Source of the DNA: Puccinellia tenuiflora
Taxonomy: Eukaryota > Streptophyta > Magnoliopsida > Poales > Poaceae
Reading direction: 5' to 3'
DNA: 64,000 bases
Assembly: GCA_012064385.1 (NCBI GenBank)
Contig: QRDG01000623.1
Span: forward strand, 124,001 to 188,000
Shown here: positions 21,916 to 33,756 of the stretch, one piece after another
Position numbering within the stretch: position 1 is the first letter of the stretch
Layout: every line of letters starts with the position of its first letter
Program-made: the position numbers and the translations under genes
The notes under the pieces: model-generated
What the model saw: the letters and a program-made list of their open reading frames with translations, nothing else
Database searches by the model: none
Told to the model about the DNA's origin: nothing

Positions 21916-24761
21916 GAGCATCATTAAAATTATCTTGCCTAGCTAAAAGGCTTAAAAGAAAAGCACTTGTTGGGAGACAACCCATCTTTTACTTTCACTT
22001 TATTTTTTCTTTTCTTGAAGTCATGAAGTTGTTGGCTGTAACAACTTCATTGTATCTTTTTGTTTTGTTTTTTTTTGCCAAGTTTAGCCTCTAATGCATT
22101 GAAAGTGCGACGTATTGTTTTGCAGTCCAGAAACAGATTTCTGTCCTTCACTGTTCGAAAATCCAGAAATTCTCTGAATTTTATATTTTTCTTATATTTT
22201 TAGACAGAAAGTCTGATACTTTTATCTATCTTTCGTTAGTTTTGAGTTTTCTGATTTGAGCTACAGAAGTGCTTCGAAAAATTCGATCTTTACAGACTGT
22301 TCAGTTTTTGACAGATTCTGCTTTTATTTTGTATTCGTCTCTTTACTATCGTCAAATGTGATACTCTAGAGGAGGAGTACCACATTGAGGCTTAGTAAAC
22401 AGTAGCTAATGCCTGATAAAGTTGTTTGCAATTTGTCTTGAGTAGAACACGTGTGCATTTTAATTTTTGAGCACTAACCCTCTAATTAGTCTATGAGAAG
22501 TTCTGTGTGAAGCGAGTTTTTAAGTTTTGAACGACACGGTGATGTGAGAATGGAGAAAAGCTCAAGCTTGGGGATGCCCCCATGGAATCCCCCTGGAATA
22601 TTTAAGAATATTCAAGCATCTAAGCTTGGGGATGCCCAAGGCATCCCCACTCTTCACCAACAACCATCAGGTCGTTTCGTTGAAACTACGTTTTTATCAC
22701 TTTACATATTATGTGCTATTATTGGAGCGTCATTTTATTTTTCTTTTAGTTTTGTTTTGTTTTGTTTGTTTTGTGGTCATATTCATGTTGGATCCTATCC
22801 ATCTTGTGTGGGAGAGAGACACGCTCCGCTTTTTCGTTTGAATACTCCTTTGCTTCGCTTATATCTTGTTGAGTATTCTTAGCTACTGTTTGTTTGCTAG
22901 TAAGCTCACGCTTTTAGCTTTTATCTTGTTTAGAGATGCTAGTTGTTGTTAGACTCTCTTGATCTCCACTTATATTTTTTAGAGAGTTGTTTTGGTTGAT
23001 TTGTTAGAGCGATAAAATGCTATCCATGTGGTAGTGGGATGAAATAGAAAAAACCTGCATAGTCTTGTAGATCACTATGTGGATAATTTGATACTCTTCA
23101 ATTGTTTTGAGGCATTAAAATAACTAATGGTTAAAATATGTTGGTTAACGGTGTTAGAGCTTATTAGTGGAGACGTGTTAGTAGAGTGCGGAGACGTATC
23201 TTTCTTAACTAAAAACAACCTAAGTCAACAATGTTTTTGCATCATGAATTCTGCTCAGTTGAAAAGAAGTTCCTAGTGGATAGTTACTGCAACGGTTGGG
23301 GAAGCCAACGGGGCACTTGTGTCGCCACCACGATCCCTCTTGAGGCGTTTCTAACCATTTGTGGAACATTGAAATTGCTAGTTGTTTGCAATATACGAAA
23401 TGCATTGTTGAGTTTTGGTTTTTGGCACTTCCACTTCCATATTTTGCTAGCCTCTTCGGTGCTGAGCAATGCCCTATCTCACATTGAGATTGGTGCATAC
23501 TTCGCCAGTACATCCAACCCCGTGGGAGAACTTCATCTTGTTCTCCTACACATAAGCCAATTAACAGCCACCATACCAACCTATCACGGAATTTCCATAG
23601 CCGTTCCGAGATACATTGCCATGCAACATCCATCATTACATCATGACTTAATGCCATTCTTCATTACCATATAGTTTTCTTGATCATTGAGTTACTATGC
23701 TGCGTGGCTTGCCAAATGTTCTACATTTTTTCCACACTAAGCTCGATCATGCATACCTTCTTTTATACATCATGTATTAGTCTTATGAGTACCAAAAAGT
23801 GTGATGATCCATTTGTAATATAGAGTGTTGCTCCTACAGTGAGGTAAAAATAAAAAAATAAAAAAAAGAGCCCAAAAAGAGGCCAAATGAGAGAGCATTT
23901 AAAAGAGCCAAGGAGGCCACCAAAATCCAAAAAATAGAAAAAAGAGAGAGGGAGCGGCACTACTATCCTTTTTACCACACTTGTGCTAGTTAGCACCTAC
24001 ACTTCATTGTAGATAGTTCTCATGTTGTTTTAGTAGTATAACTATGTGGGGAATTAACGTTATAGAACTTGGCTTGTATATTCCAAAGATGAGCCTCCTC
24101 AAGTTAGCTCTAGGTCTTCATGAGCAAGCAAGTTGGATGCACCCCCACTAGTTCCATTGGATAGCTTTCATACACTTATAGCTCTATGTGCATCCGTTGC
24201 ATGGCAATCACTACTCCTCATACAGTGTCAACTACGGGACTTCCTTCTGTCTTGTGGTTACCCTCTCCACTGTTTGAGCCTTTCTTTTTGGCCTTCCAAA
24301 CCTCCATCATTGTTCTCTTGGCCATAACATTTTGGTGCCAAAGCCACTTCTTACTTGCACTAGTTGAGTAGACTTCAAAACAGTTGCTTTGTGAAGGAGA
24401 TGGTTCAGGACACCTGACTCGAGCTTGGCTATTTTCATGAATTACTACTTCGATACTTTGAAGAATGATTGATGCTCTACATTAGAGACATAATTTGCAA
24501 TTCTTCTTTCTAAACCTTATGTATGGTTACATGTCTCCAATGCACTTATTCATGAAAAGTTTCTAGCATTTGTTAGCTAGCGTATGTTAATCATTGTTTG
24601 CTTCATGTCAACTATAGACAATTGTTTTGGATCACCTTATTCACATCATGTGTTGTACATTACTATCTTGATCATAATTGTATTGGTTGCATGTCTCTTA
24701 AAAAATTATTTTGTTATCACTTACCTACTCGAGGACGAATAGGAGTTAAGCTTGGGGATGC
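21916..24761 (+). other. Element F non-coding 3' internal region and PPT
   Basis: No gene is supported. PPT-like AAGCTTGGGGATG motifs lie at 22564-22576, 22622-22634 and, as the true PPT, 24748-24760. The second forms a perfect 9-bp stem with a 3-base loop (22628-22648). The region is the reverse counterpart of 37185-40097 in G, for example around the GAGACAACCCAT segment near 21974 and the CATTACTATCTTGATC segment near 24658. Confidence 0.7.
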
Positions 24762-24767
24762 TGATAC

Positions 24768-25287
24768 TTGTCCCTCCGGGATCGATCTCCCCTCCAACAG
24801 AGTGCCGGGATCAGCTTCAGATTGGACCCCGAACTAGGGTTTTCGGTGACGGCGCGTTGGGGTCGAGTTTCTGGAAAATAATGGCCGCCTCGACGTTTTT
24901 AGGTTTTTAGGGATTTTATAGGCGTCGGAGGGGGCCGAGGGGGTGCCCCAGGAGCAAGGGCAGGCCCCACCCACGGGTCCTAGGGGGCCAAGGCAGGAGG
25001 CCGCCTGCGCCCTGTGGGTGGCCCCTCAAGCTCCCCTTTGGTCTTCTGGTGCCTTTCGTCGAGTAAAAATTCTCCGTAAATTTTCGTCCAATTCCGAAAA
25101 TATTTCCAGAAGTAAATTTTCTGAAATACAAAAACAGCAAAAACAGGGAACTGCCACTTGACATCTTGTCAATAGGTTAGTCCGACACAATGCATAAAAA
25201 TGATATAAATGACAGTAAAAACATGTGACAATATCACAAAACTAGCATGGATCACCCAAAAATTATAGATACGTTTGAGACGTATCA
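24768..25287 (-). repeat. Element G 3' LTR, truncated
   Basis: On the minus strand it starts TGATACGTCTCAAACG at 25287 and follows the G 5' LTR for about 520 bp, then breaks near 24768 at the join with the start of the F 3' LTR. Confidence 0.8.
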
Positions 25288-25385
25288 GCATCCCGAAGCT
25301 TAACTCCTACTCGTCCTCGAGTAGGTAAGTGATAACAAATAATTTTTGATGAGACATGCAACCAACACAATCTTGATAAAGATAG

Positions 25386-26390
25386 TGTCGGAGAACTGTC
25401 CCAGGAACTGGGTGTGTCTCACTAGGTAAGGAATCGAGTAAGGGGCTGAACACGGAATCAAACAACTCTCAACGTGCCTCGGCGACGGCGCTCGTCGAGA
25501 TCACTGGGGGACGGCACTGCAAAGATGAACACACGATGTTACCCAGGTTCAGGGCCCTCTTGGAGAGGTAAAACCCCTACGTCCTGCCTTGATTGTATTG
25601 CACTGCTTGTAGAGGTTACAGTACAAGGAGAACTTGGGGAGCTCGAGGTGGCTAACAATGGCTAACCCTAGAACCGTACTCCAATCTCCTTAGATCTGAG
25701 ATCTCTTTCCACTTTTCAACCAACTAAAGAACCATCATTTCGCTTGAACATGCTCCCCCTCCTTTTATAGGTGTCCTGGACCTCTTCCCCCAAATATCTT
25801 GGCGGGAAGGGTTACCACATGGCGACGAAGGAGGAGGACTGGTGCACGACAAATGGGGAGTCCATGGGCGCGGTCCATGGCAGGGAGCGGCGTCACCAAA
25901 GCTGGAAAAAGCCACCGTCCAGCCAGGACGGTGGGCTGGCGCTGCTGAGGCTCGGGAGGCGCCCCACGGTGACGTCGCCCTTGGAGCGTAGCAGCAGACG
26001 GTCCCCTTATCACCGAAATGGCAATTCTTTTAGCTCCTTTGCTTGGCGCAGCATTATTGACTGCTTTATACACGAGAATGGCAACTGCGGCGCTATTGTC
26101 GGCGCGCGTAGGCGCGCCCGTGACTCTGCGGAGGGCGCAGAGCCCATGTGCGCTCTGTCGCGGAGACAGAGCTCGCTTCGCGGGGAAGGAACCCCGCGAG
26201 GCCGGAGGCCTCGCTGAGCCTTTTGCCTTGATCCTTGGAGATGCCCCCTCGAGGAGAGGTACCTCGGGAGGAAAAAACCCTCGCGAGGCTCGCCAGGCTT
26301 GGAGAGCCTGGTCCTTAGCGAAATCTTCTGAAGAGTGTTGTGGGCCCTAGCGGGCCGGCCCATGGTACCCTGGTTTCCACTGTGCCGACA
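25386..26390 (-). repeat. Element H 3' LTR
   Basis: Ends TGTCGGAGAAC and CTGTGCCGACA as read on the plus strand. A CCTTTTATAGG at 25761 (minus CCTATAAAAGG) is the TATA region. The adjoining plus-strand GTAGCCCCCGGGCCC at 26391 is, on the minus strand, a G-rich stretch suitable as PPT. Confidence 0.92.
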
Positions 26391-26695
26391 GTAGCCCCCG
26401 GGCCCATGATGGGCACGCCGAAGTCCGTGGATGCAGGCGCAGCGTTGGGGGCCCAACGATGCCTGCCTGGGCCGTGACACGTGGGGCACAGCGGTTGCGC
26501 CCGAGGCCACGATCTCCTCGGCTCCAACGGGCGACGTGGTGGGGCCCGCCACGCCCTTGGCAACTGATCAATAAAGCCTGCGCGTGATGATGGCGCCCAT
26601 CACTTCGCCCGTTACTCCGCCGCACACTTCCCCCAAACGCCTCCTTCTTCCCAGAGTGCATCACCTCCAAAATCTCCTTCTTCTCTTCTGCAACC

Positions 26696-29009
26696 ATGGC
26701 GCCCAAGAGAGCAACCGCTCCCAAGAAGGACAAGGCTCCGATGCAGGCCGGCAAGTCCGCGGGTAGCGTCGAGGAGCGCATAACCCAAGGCGGTGCTGCT
26801 GAGGTCCCGCATCAACTCAGCGGGGGTCGACAAGGTGCACCACCTGGCGGCCGCGAGCACCAACGAGCACGGCGCCACAAGCATGAAGCCGGCCGGCAGC
26901 AGGCTTCCCAAGGGATACTACCCCATCTTCCTTCACACTCTCTCCGCCGGTCTCATTCCTCCTTTCTCCGACTTCCTCATGGGGATTCTGGAGACATACC
27001 AGATCCAACTCCTCCATCTTCATCCCAATTCCATCCTCATCCTCGCCATCTTCGCCTATCTCTGCGAGGCCTACGTTGGTGTCCGTCCTTCTGTGGAGCT
27101 CTTCCGCAGCTTCTACGCACTCCGGTCCACCGCGCAGGACGAGCGGACCGGATGCGTCTCCTTCCGCATCGCCGACGCCAGGAGCAAGAACTACATCCCC
27201 ATCGCGTGGAGCGGCGAGAATGCCATCACCAAGGTGACGAAGAAGGTGGAGGACTTCCGCCAGCGGTGGTTCTTTGTCGACACCAAGGTGAAGAACCCTC
27301 TCCTGGATATACCCGTGACGCCCCCGAGGAAGTGGGCGCGCTGGGCGAGCGAGGGCTTCGAGGGCGCCAAGCTTGACGCGGTGTACGAGTGCCTACGGGG
27401 GCTCCGCGACGCCGGACTCACCGGCCAGATGGTGGCGAAGGACTTCACGAGGCGCCGCATCGCCCCCCTCCAGTGGCATTCAGAGCCGATGTGGACGTAC
27501 ACAGGCCCGGAGGATGGGATGCGCCTGTGCACGGACAACTTCACTCCAGAGGTGCTGGACAAGGTCATGGGGACCCTCTTCGCTACGGCGGCCATCCCAG
27601 CCCCGGCCGCTCTTCACCTTTGGGGAAGAGATGGTGCGCGAGCACCGCAGGGGCCTGCCCAGATTCGACGAGTGGGATCTCCTTGCTAGGGCTGAGGAGC
27701 GGGCGAAACTTGACGACGCCTGGGCCCTCCTCCGTGAGAGGGTGGAGAGCTGCCGCCGGCAGGACGCGGCGGCCCGGGCGGCGCGCGAAGAGGCGATGCG
27801 CTTCGCCAAGGAGACCCGCGATAGCGTGAAGCGGGAGGCGGCGGAGACCATGGAGCAGCTGGACGCCGCGCGGGAGGCGCTCGAGGCGGAAACCGCCTCC
27901 AAGCAACAGGAGATCTGGGCCGCCGAGCAAAAATTCATCATGCTCGAAAGTCGTCGAGGATAGCCTGAAGGAGCTCCGCGAGAGGCTGGACGCTCGCGGG
28001 GAGCAGCTGACACAGCACGAGGCGGAGCTGGCGCGACTGCGAGGGAGAGCTCTCCCCCCGCGAGGAGGAACTGCGCCGGCGCGAGGAGCAGGTCCAACAG
28101 CTCGAGAGGGATCAGGCCACCTCCGAGGAGGCGCTGCGGGCTCGCGAGAGTCAGGTGGCCCAGGACGAGGCCACCTACGTGGAGCGCCTCGAGAAGGCCG
28201 ACGCCAGCCTCGCGGCGAAGTAGAAGAAACTGAAGGAGGAGGCCGACGACAGGGTCAAGCTCATCCGCCAAGATCTCACCAAGAGCTTTGACGAGAAGGC
28301 CAAGAAGCAGGAGGAGCGCTTCACGACGAAGTGCAATGAGCTCCAGAACCGCATCAAGGGGCTCGAGAAGGGGGAGAAGCAGATGGCTTCCCGCCTTCAG
28401 AGCGCCAGGACGCTCAGGCTCGCGCGGAAGAGAAGGCCGCCGCCCTGGAGAAGGACCTGAGCGAGCTCCACCAGCAAGTGGGGCCGGTTGCGGACGCCGC
28501 TGAGGAGGCACAGCGCAACGCGCAGATCGCGTGAACCATGTCGCGCCAGCGCCAGCGCATGCTCCAAGACCTATTATCCCGCGCGCGTGCTGTTGGGATC
28601 GCCTGGGGACCGAGGTCCCCCCCTCGCCGCAGAGGCGAACGACGACGAGGCCGGGTACGCGTTCTTCTTTGAGCGGTTCCTCACGAAGTTTGAAGAGACC
28701 GCGACGAGCCTCGATGAACGCGTCGTGGAGAAGAGCCACGATCTCCTCGTCCTCGCCACCTGCCGCATCTTTGCCAACCTCGCGAGGCTTCAGCCTTCTC
28801 TCGACCTCGAGGCCGTGACGGCGCCCGTCGACCTCAGCTGCCATGTCGCGGTGAGCGACAGGATGCGGAAGGCCGCCGAGGCGTATGCCAAGAAGTTCGA
28901 CCGGGTCGAGGTAGAGGAGGACGAGGACGATGGCGAGGAGGACGCCGCGGAGGAGGAGGAAAATGCTGCTGCGGACGACGTGGGCACCTCAGGAGGCCCG
29001 ACGGCCTGA
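26696..29009 (+). pseudogene. Element H: antisense ORF (Transposase_28-like protein), internally deleted
   Basis: It starts MAPKRATAPKKDK at 26696. After a frame change near 26790 the main frame (26793-27600) encodes the conserved domain described in Pfam as 'putative gypsy type transposon' (GYYPIFLHTL, FLMGILETYQIQLLHL, FAYLCEAYVGVRPS). A further shift near 27600 leads into a coiled coil (27690-27960) and, after degenerate sequence, the C-terminal domain (28640-29009: LLVLATCRIFANLARLQPS and an acidic tail). Compared with element I, about 1.3 kb is missing between RGLPRFDEW and ARAEERAKLD, removing the acidic repeat region and the intron. The protein function is unknown; it is convergent with pol. 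Confidence 0.75.
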
Positions 29010-30260
29010 GCTCCTTCCTGCGGCTGGATGTGCATGGGGCACACATTATCTTAGAATTTTGTTTGTAAGCTTAAAGACTTGTTTAAGTTTTATTTAGATG
29101 CGCTTGTGAATATCCCTCGGAGGATTTATCTTTCCCCTCATGTCTTTTTCGCTCTACGTCTTAGGACCCTCTCTTAGCGCTACACCACCGCCGCTTCGGT
29201 ATGTGAGAGTCAGGGCTCCACAAGGCCGGGGGTGCACGAGGCCTCGATAAGTAAGAGCTCCCGAGGCGCGATGCTCGGGGCTCCCCTTTAACGCGCAAGC
29301 AGCCCATGAGGCATAGGAGAGAGAAAAGAGGCTCGAGGGACAAAAACCAGCGAAAGGAAATTTAACCAAGTGTTTGGACTTAGCTTCGCGAGGCGTTTTT
29401 GCCTTGGAGAGGGTGTTGGTTCCCTGATGAGGCGTTTTTGCCTTGGAGAGGGTGTTGGTTCCCTGATGAGGCGTTTTTCCTTCCGAGGTTGCCTGAGGCT
29501 TGTTTTGAACCTACTTTCCTGCGTTTGGACAGATAGGCATACCACAAGCAATACATAGCTAGCTAACTCATGCGTGCTCGTAGGTTCCTTCATGTGTGTC
29601 TCGCGAGGAGAACAGGCACCAAGGTCCTTGGTGAGTTGACGTGCACGGGAGCTGGCCCATGAGTTCAGAGCTCCTTGGGAGTTGACGTACATGAGAGCTG
29701 ACCCGTGAGTTCAGAGCTCGGATCCCTTGGGTTTGAGGCGCTGCTGGGATGCTCCCGAGGCACAGGCACCATGCTCAGCCCCCGCTCGCGAGATGCACAG
29801 GAGGGATCATACGAGCAAGGATGAAATGCAATAATATAACTACTTACCGAAGCAACAACATATGCTGGCGCGAAGCGCAAAGGTTCAAAGTGACCTGAAA
29901 CAAGGGTTCATTACACTGGCGTGGCCAGAAGTACAAAATCCGCCATGTCTGGGCATGGGGTTCCACATGGAGTGGCTGAGACTCTCGCGGCCTGAGGCGA
30001 CGCATGTAGAGAGAGCTCAGAGGGGCCCCCTATGCGGGGGTGGCTTCGTAGAGCCTGTGGTCCGCCATGTCTGGGCATGGGGATCCACCTCGCAAAGGCA
30101 TGGTGGTTGAAGAAGTCACCTTGCCGAGGCGTGGTGGCTTGAGAGTCTTCTTGAACGGCCCGTGGCAACGTATAGTAGAGAGGGGAGCTCGAATATTTTC
30201 CTCGTGGAGGATGAAGGCGCGAAGCTCTCCCTTGATGCAAAAAATTGCCCTCGAGGACGA
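29010..30260. other. Element H spacer between convergent antisense gene and pol
   Basis: Non-coding 1.25 kb, closely repeated in element I (59724-60956). It contains two near-identical 38-39 bp units beginning GAGGCGTTTTTGCCTTGG at about 29391-29470, then a decayed third. The convergent genes would have to end transcription here; no defined terminator can be read. Confidence 0.6.
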
Positions 30261-32463
30261 TCAGGGGTAGAACTTGCGCAGGTGCTGGATGTTCCAGGGG
30301 TTGGCAACAGGAATGCCGTCCTCCGTCTCGAGCCGCGCGGAGCCAGGCCTGGCAATGTGCACGACCCTGTAAGGTCCTTCCCACATTGGCGAGAGCTTGT
30401 GGAGGCCTGCCCTGGAGAGGATTCTCCTCAGGACAAGGTCTCCTGCTTCGAGAGTGCGCGGGCGGATGTGGCGGCTGTGGTAGCGACGGAGGTCTTGCTG
30501 GTACCTTGCCGCTCTTAGGGCCGCATTGCGGCGGAGCCCCTCGAGCAGCAGCAGGTCGTCAGTTGCGGAGTTCGTCCAGCTCAGCCTCCTTGAAGGCCAA
30601 GACTCGTGGAGAGCCGTAGGTGATCTCGCTGGGGAGAATGGCTTCAGCGCCATAGATGAGGGAGAACGGCGTCTCGCAAGTTGGCTTTGTTGGCGTGGTG
30701 CGGATGGACCAGAGCACCGAGGGGAGCTCATCGATCCAGTGCTTGCCATTGGCCTTGAGGCGGTTGAAGCTTCTCGTCTTGAGGCCCTTGAGCACCTCGG
30801 CATTGGCTCGCTCAGCCTGCCCGTTGCTTCATGGGTGAGCCACCGAGGCGTAGCAGATTTGGGCGCCGAGGCTGCCGCAGTAGGACTTGAAGGCGCCGCT
30901 TATGAATTGCGAGCCGTTGTCAGTGATGATGCGGTTGGGCACGCCAAAGCGGCAGACCAAGCTCCTGATGAACTTTACCGCTGATTTCGCCTGGGATGGT
31001 GCACACGGGTTCCACCTCAGGCCACTTGGTGAACTTGTCGATGGCGACGTAGAGGTAGCGGTAGCCCCCGAGCGCTCGTGGGAAAGGTCCCAGGAGGTCC
31101 AGCCCCCAGACCGCGAACGGCCAGGAGAGCGGGATAGTTTGGAGTCCTTGCGCGGGCTGGTGAATTTGCTTGGCGTGGAATTGGCAGGCGTCGCAGGACT
31201 GGACGATTGCGGCTGCATCTTGAAGCACTGAACGCCAGTAGAAGCCACTCCGGAAGACCTTGCCTGCAAGGGTGCATGAGGATGAATGGTGCCCGCACTC
31301 TCCGCTGTGGATGTCGTTGATGAGTTGGCGACCTTCCTCGGCAGGGACGCACCGCAACGCAACCCCATTGGGGCGCTTACAGTACAGGTCTCCGTCGTGG
31401 AGGCAGTAGGACTTGGCCTGGCGAGCAACTCTCTCGGCCTCTGCATCTTCTTCGGGGAGGACTCGATTTTGCAAGTAGCTCTTGATCTCGTCGATCCAAC
31501 CAGTGTCTTGGCGTACCAGGGTCATCAGCAGGCGATCGCCTGAGGGCAGCCCGTAGTTTGGTGCTCCACTTGATGGGGCCGGTGGGAGCTCCTCATTGAT
31601 GCTCATGTTGACCGCTGGTTGCTTGACCGAGGACCTGGCGAGTCTCTCCTCGAACACTCCAGGCTTCTGGGCTTCCCTTCTTGCCGCTCGCCTGGCGAGT
31701 TCATCTGCTTCTTGGTTTTCCCCTCGTGGGATATGCTTGAGCTCCATGCCGCGGAAGTGCTTCTCGAGTTTGCGTACCTCTTCAAGGTAGGCTACCATGT
31801 AGGTGTCCTTAGGCGTGTAGCTTTTGTTGGAGAAGTTGACGGGCAGCTGGGAGTCGCCCTTGATGAGGATGCGCTTGATGCTGAGGGCAATGGCAGCTCT
31901 GAGCCCAGCGAGGAGGCCTTCGTATTCAGCAATGTTGTTGGAGACCTTGTCGCTGTCTTTGAAGCACAACTGGACAGCGTAGTAGAGCTTGTCGCCTGTT
32001 GTTGAGGTCAGGACAGCACCGGCCCCTGCACTCCGGGCCGCGAAGGCGCCGTCGAAGTGCATGGTCCAGTAGCTGGGCTCCGTCCCTCCTACGGCTGTAG
32101 CTTCCTCCTCTTGAGGCTCTCCTTCACGCGTGTCCGTCCATTCGGCCATGAAATCAGCCAGCGCCCTGCCCTTGATGACCCTTGTGGTGTCAAACTCCAG
32201 CTCGAAGGGTTGCAGCTCGATGCCCCAGCTTGCGACGCGATCTGTTGCGTTTGGGTTGCGTAGGACTTGCTCCAGGGGGTACGAGGTGACCACCTTGATG
32301 GGGTGACCCTGGAAGTAGTGGCACAGCTTCCTGGAGGCGCTGAGGAGCGAGAAAAGGAGCTTCTGCTGCATGGGGTAGCGCTCGCGAGCGTCCCGCAGCA
32401 CTGTGCTGACGAAGTACACGGGATGCTCGACGAGGGTGGTTGTTGACGTGGCAGCGGTTGGCT
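30261..32463 (-). pseudogene. Element H: RNase H (two domains) and integrase
   Basis: From 32419 the frame reads the end of the first RNase H (VLRDARERYPMQQKLLFSLL) and a second RNase H-like domain (MHFDGAFAARSAGAGAVL, NNIAEYEGLLAGL, IPRGENQEADELARRAA), typical of the Tat lineage. Integrase follows with an HHCC region (HSGECGHHSSSCTLAG...CDACQFHAKQ) and catalytic blocks GLDLLGPFPR and RIITDNGSQF. The third catalytic block NGQAERANAEVL and a C-terminal region ending HLRKFYP at 30261 follow. A one-base insertion near 30990, a TGA just before SNGQAER (about 30830) and a further shift near 30560 break it. Confidence 0.85.
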
Positions 32464-32464
32464 C

Positions 32465-33756
32465 CTATCGAGGCTCGGTGGATTCCTTGTCGAGGTTCTC
32501 TTGAGGCCCCACTTGTAGAGGCTCAGCATGAGGCTGGAGGCTTGACGATGCTGCTTCCTTGTCGAGGAGTTCTGTGCTTGGCGAGGCGGAGCTCTGCTTG
32601 GCGAGGACTGGCTCTTCCCTTTCAGCCACCAAGACCGCGCTTGCCGTCTGAGGAGTGGCTGCAAGATACAGCTTCAGAGGCTCGCGAGGGCGTGGGGCAA
32701 CCATGATGGGTGGGCTCGCCAGGTATTTCTTCAGGTCCTCGAAGGCCTTTGCCGCTTCAGGGGTCCACTTGAAAGGACCAGACCTCTTCATGATCTTAAA
32801 AAACGACAGCGCCCTCTCGCCGAACTTGGAGATGAAATGGCCAAGGCTGGCCATACATCCCGCTAAGCGTTGCATGTCCTTGAGGCGACGAGGAGGCTGC
32901 ATCTCTTCTATGGCCCTAATTTTGTCGGGATTTGCTTCGATGCCTCGATGAGACACCAGGAATCCGAGGAGTTTGCCTGAAGGGACTCCGAAGACGCACT
33001 TGGCGGGGTTCAGCTTGATGTTTACCTTGCCCAGGTTGGCAAAGGTCTCCTTGAGGTCCTTGATGAGCGTGTCCTTCTCGCGGGTCTTTACCACGATGTT
33101 GTCGACGTAGGCCTCTGCATTCCTCCCATTTGAGCCCCCAAGGCGATCCTCATGAGGCGTTGGAAAGTGGCAACGGCATTTTTCAGGCCGAAAGGCATGC
33201 AGACGTAGCAAAACACACCACAAGGGGTGAGAAATGCTGTTTTCTCCTCGTCCTCCTTCGCCATCTTGATCTGGTGATAGCCTGAGAAGGCATCCGGAAA
33301 ACAGAGGAGTTCGCAGCCGGCGGTGGAGTCCACAATCTGGTCGATCCTCGGGAGGGGATAAGGGTCCTTGGGGCAAGCTTTGTTGAGGTCGGTGAAGTCG
33401 ATGCAGAGGCGGCTTCCTCCGGTGTGCTTGGGGACGACCACACCATTGGAGAGCCAAGTGGGATGGAAAACTTCTTTGATGATGCTAGCTTTCTTCAACT
33501 TCTCTACTTCTTGAACGATGAAATCTTGCTTCTCTGGCGCCTGGCGCCGCGCCTTTTGCTTCACGGGGCGTGCGTTTGGACACATGGCTAAGTGGTGCTC
33601 GATCACCTCCCTTGGTACTCCGGACATATCTGACAGTGTCCATGCGAACATGTCAGAGTTTGCCCGAGGAAGGCGACAAGCGCGCTTTCCTATTTGGGAG
33701 GCAAGTTGGCGCCGAATGGTGACGCTAGCCCCCGAGCCGTTTGCCTCAAGAGGCAC
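32465..33756 (-). pseudogene. Element H: reverse transcriptase with altered catalytic motif
   Basis: 33756-33120 carries the RT fingers and palm (FHPTWLSNGVVVPKH, DLNKACPKDPYPLPRID, FSGYHQIKMA, MPFGLKNA). A frameshift near 33125 moves the rest to another frame: AYVDNIVVKT, NPAKCVFGVPSGKLLGFLVS and the RNase H connection. The catalytic YVDD motif reads YVDN here, while element I has YVDD, so this copy has lost a metal-binding aspartate in addition to the frameshift. A TAG near 32467 ends the frame. Confidence 0.85.

Larger units (their letters stand above)
20427..24767 (+). mobile_element. Element F: left-truncated Athila-type retrotransposon, apparently non-autonomous
   Basis: It contains the last 590 bp of a 5' LTR, a perfect tRNA-Asp PBS, a broken accessory ORF like that of element B, a long non-coding 3' region, a PPT (24748-24760) and only the first six bases of a 3' LTR (TGATAC at 24762). 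There the sequence passes into the inverted, broken LTR of G. No target duplication can be shown. The LTR part resembles that of B; the 3' internal part resembles that of G. Confidence 0.75.

Noticed and set aside
29391..29470. Direct repeats considered as a CRISPR-like array
   Set aside because: The units are adjacent without spacers and belong to a plant retrotransposon.
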